From JBGTSJ01 sp041940305 (GTDB lineage Bacteria; Planctomycetota; Planctomycetia; Planctomycetales; Planctomycetaceae), in contig JBGTSJ010000001.1 of the NCBI GenBank assembly GCA_041940305.1, positions 248,001-312,000 on the forward strand: a stretch of 64,000 bases of DNA. The letters run 5' to 3'. The position numbers and the translations under genes are program-made. The notes below the pieces were generated by a model that was not told the DNA's origin, made no database searches, and worked only from the letters and a program-made list of their open reading frames with translations. Below, piece by piece: positions 62,474 to 64,000 of this stretch (the first letter of the stretch is position 1; every line of letters starts with the position of its first letter).

Positions 62474-63319
62474 TCAGACGTCCAATGCCAGCACAGTATT
62501 GCGGGCCGGCAGGCTGAACGGCGATGAGTAATGATACAGCTGCCCCACCTCAACGTCCTCCCGCATCAGCGGCGTGGGCTGCTCGATAATGAAGTCGGCG
62601 AAGTCCGGCGCATTGAAGGCGACGAACGCCAGGTTCAGGCAGCTGATCGCCGGATCGTGGCGCTGTGACAGGTCGGGAAAGGCGACGGGACCGGTATCCA
62701 CCTGGTACAGCCGGTTGTCGAGACTGACGTTCATGGTCTTCGTCGGGCACTCGATGACGGCTTTGAGCCCGGTCTCGCCATTCTCAATCTCGGTGCGGGT
62801 CACAAGCGGCAGTCCGGCGGCGGTGGCGTCCCGGATCTCCTCCCATGTAGTCAGCTCGCGGGCCGGCGCCATCTTCAGCTTGAGATCGGGCGGCCCCCAG
62901 ACCTCTTCCACCTTCTGCACCCGCTTGTAGTCGTCCCAGATGCGGGCCGGCCGGCGGAAAATGAGCCACTCCCCCCGTCCCAGGATCGGCAGGAAGTCGT
63001 AGTTGTCGGCGTGGAACAGATCCCGCTCGGCGAAGGTGTTCTCGCTCTTGCAGGAACCGCACTGGTAATAGTCGACCGACTCGCCGCTGGCCGGATCGGT
63101 GACTGTGGTGCGGCTCTCCACCCAGAACCGCACGGCATTGAAGGACGCCGTGCTGCAGATGAACGAGCGGCCATAGTCGAGGCACTGCAGCCCGCTCGCC
63201 GCGCCGTCATCGGCGGCAGCCGCCGCCCCGGCGAGCGCCGCGGCGCTGACGCCGAAAAACTGCCGCCGGGTCGAACGCAGTCGGGACGGTTCGTTTCGAA
63301 CAGGCATCAATCGCCGCAT
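62474..63319 (-). CDS. Tat-exported protein of unknown function
   Basis: A 281-residue protein with a twin-arginine signal (STRRQFFGVSAAALAG near residues 16-31), so it is likely exported folded, perhaps with a cofactor. The mature part has two cysteine pairs of interest (CLDYGRSFIC near 46-55, CGSCKSE near 87-93) and a WDDYKRVQKVEEVWG segment. No family was recognised. ATG 63319 was used; ATG 63307 (MPVRNE) also fits. It lies 177 bases after the DUF1501 gene on the same strand. Confidence 0.75.
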   Translation of the reverse strand: MRRLMPVRNEPSRLRSTRRQFFGVSAAALAGAAAAADDGAASGLQCLDYGRSFICSTASFNAVRFWVESRTTVTDPASGESVDYYQCGSCKSENTFAERDLFHADNYDFLPILGRGEWLIFRRPARIWDDYKRVQKVEEVWGPPDLKLKMAPARELTTWEEIRDATAAGLPLVTRTEIENGETGLKAVIECPTKTMNVSLDNRLYQVDTGPVAFPDLSQRHDPAISCLNLAFVAFNAPDFADFIIEQPTPLMREDVEVGQLYHYSSPFSLPARNTVLALDV

Positions 63320-63496
63320 GGGGAACTCCGCACGGTGGGGGGAAGCGTTGTGGTTCCTCGCAGGCTGCGATTGTAGCCGAACTCAACAGGGTTCGGTCCA
63401 GCGGCCTGATCGAAACTCCCGCATCCCGCGAAGTCGCCGTTTCGCCCTGGGCCACCAGCACCGTGTCGGGTCAACGCCCTCGGACGCGGTCCCCCG

Positions 63497-64000
63497 TCAG
63501 GCGAGCAGCTCGCTGACGATCCGGGCCGGCAGCACGCCGGTCAGCTTCTGGTCGAGCCCCTGGAACTTGTACGTGAATCGCTCATGGTCGTACCCGAGCT
63601 GATGCAGGATCGTGGCATGCAGGTCGCGGATGTGCACCGGATCCTTGACGATGTTGTAGGAGAAGTCGTCCGTCTCGCCGTGGATGGTCCCCCCCTTCGT
63701 CCCGCCCCCCGCCATCCACATCGTGAAGCACCGCGGATGGTGGTCGCGGCCGTAGTTCTCCTTCGAGAGTCCCCCCTGCGAGTAGATGGTGCGGCCGAAC
63801 TCACCCCCCCAGATGACGAGCGTCTCGTCGAACATCCCCCGCTGCTTGAGGTCCTGGATCAGCCCGTAACAGGCCTGGTCCACGTCCATGCACTGGTCTG
63901 GCAGCCGTCCGGCGGCGTTGGCATGCGTGTCCCAGTTGTTGTGATAAATCTGCACGAAGCGGACGCCCCGTTCCACCATGCGGCGGGCCTGCAACACCGT
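63497..64000 (-). CDS. DUF1501 protein, 5'-truncated by the window edge
   Basis: The C-terminal 167 residues of a DUF1501 protein, a sulfatase-like family common in planctomycetes, often Tat-exported and paired with DUF1549/DUF1553 cytochrome-like proteins. The conserved end is clear: RFVQIYHNNWDTHA, then LVIWGGEFGRTIYSQG, GRDHHPRCFTMWMAGGG, GTIHGETDDF and the C-terminal ILHQLGYDHERFTYKFQG. The frame is open to the window edge, so the gene continues. The natural substrate is unknown. Confidence 0.93.
   Translation of the reverse strand, partial: TVLQARRMVERGVRFVQIYHNNWDTHANAAGRLPDQCMDVDQACYGLIQDLKQRGMFDETLVIWGGEFGRTIYSQGGLSKENYGRDHHPRCFTMWMAGGGTKGGTIHGETDDFSYNIVKDPVHIRDLHATILHQLGYDHERFTYKFQGLDQKLTGVLPARIVSELLA

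Noticed and set aside
60581..62527. 648-codon plus-strand frame within secDF
   Set aside because: It is the second frame of secDF, made of Arg/Gly/Asp-rich nonsense with no motif.

Overview
The window looks like a piece of a planctomycete chromosome (order Planctomycetales). The basis is high GC, a DUF1559 pseudopilin followed by a tiny lipoprotein, a DUF1501 protein, leucine-rich-repeat (LRR) proteins anchored by one N-terminal helix, EF-hand and BON secreted proteins, a giant secretin, and many secreted proteins of unknown function. No rRNA, tRNA, CRISPR array, transposase or phage gene was recognised by eye. Product calls come from motif recognition only; no database search was run.

Layout. 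1-2.2 kb: the 3' part of pheT and a single-domain rhodanese. 2.1-6.9 kb (minus strand): purA followed by two paralogous membrane-anchored LRR proteins. 7.1-8.2 kb: a two-SIS-domain sugar isomerase-like protein. 8.3-18.3 kb: a plus-strand group of envelope proteins: a three-helix membrane protein with a coiled-coil tail, a secreted Glu/Gln/Ser-rich coiled-coil protein, a secreted helical protein, an NPCBM-domain protein, a YCII-like protein and a BatA/VWA protein. It resembles the Bat/DUF4175 neighbourhoods of planctomycetes, but MoxR and DUF58 genes are absent. 18.4-24.3 kb: the DUF1559 pseudopilin and lipoprotein, a cysteine-rich CWC protein, a secreted unknown, a PlsC acyltransferase and two divergent membrane proteins. 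24.5-31.7 kb: a dimethylformamidase-like protein convergent with a 1021-residue membrane-bound sigma-54 activator, then a YjhG/YagF-type dehydratase. 31.9-35.3 kb: a secreted unknown, a truncated nucleotidyltransferase remnant and a secreted EF-hand protein.

35.6-54.4 kb holds the main system, a type II secretion locus. In order it carries a 1207-residue protein with LTXXQ-like helices and secretin N-domains but no visible pore domain, then gspE, gspF, gspG, gspH, gspI, gspJ, gspK, a PilM/GspL-PilN fusion, a PilO/GspM-like protein fused to cadherin-like folds and a GspC/PilP-like tail, and a 1235-residue GspD. No separate gspC, gspN or prepilin peptidase gene is in the window. Three related AT-rich palindromic elements of about 105 bases lie in the 5' ends of gspH, gspI and gspK, exactly where the prepilin leader is encoded. 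In gspI the element is almost certainly translated.

54.5-64 kb: a lipoprotein, a BON protein, a TlpA-like thioredoxin lipoprotein (minus strand), then tgt-yajC-secDF, a Tat-exported protein and the 3' part of a DUF1501 gene. The gaps between genes hold several different small palindromic repeats, suggesting a genome rich in REP-like elements. Only one gap exceeds 300 bases (29164-29721). It carries four near-identical 9-base motifs upstream of the sigma-54 activator and a pair of inverted repeats.
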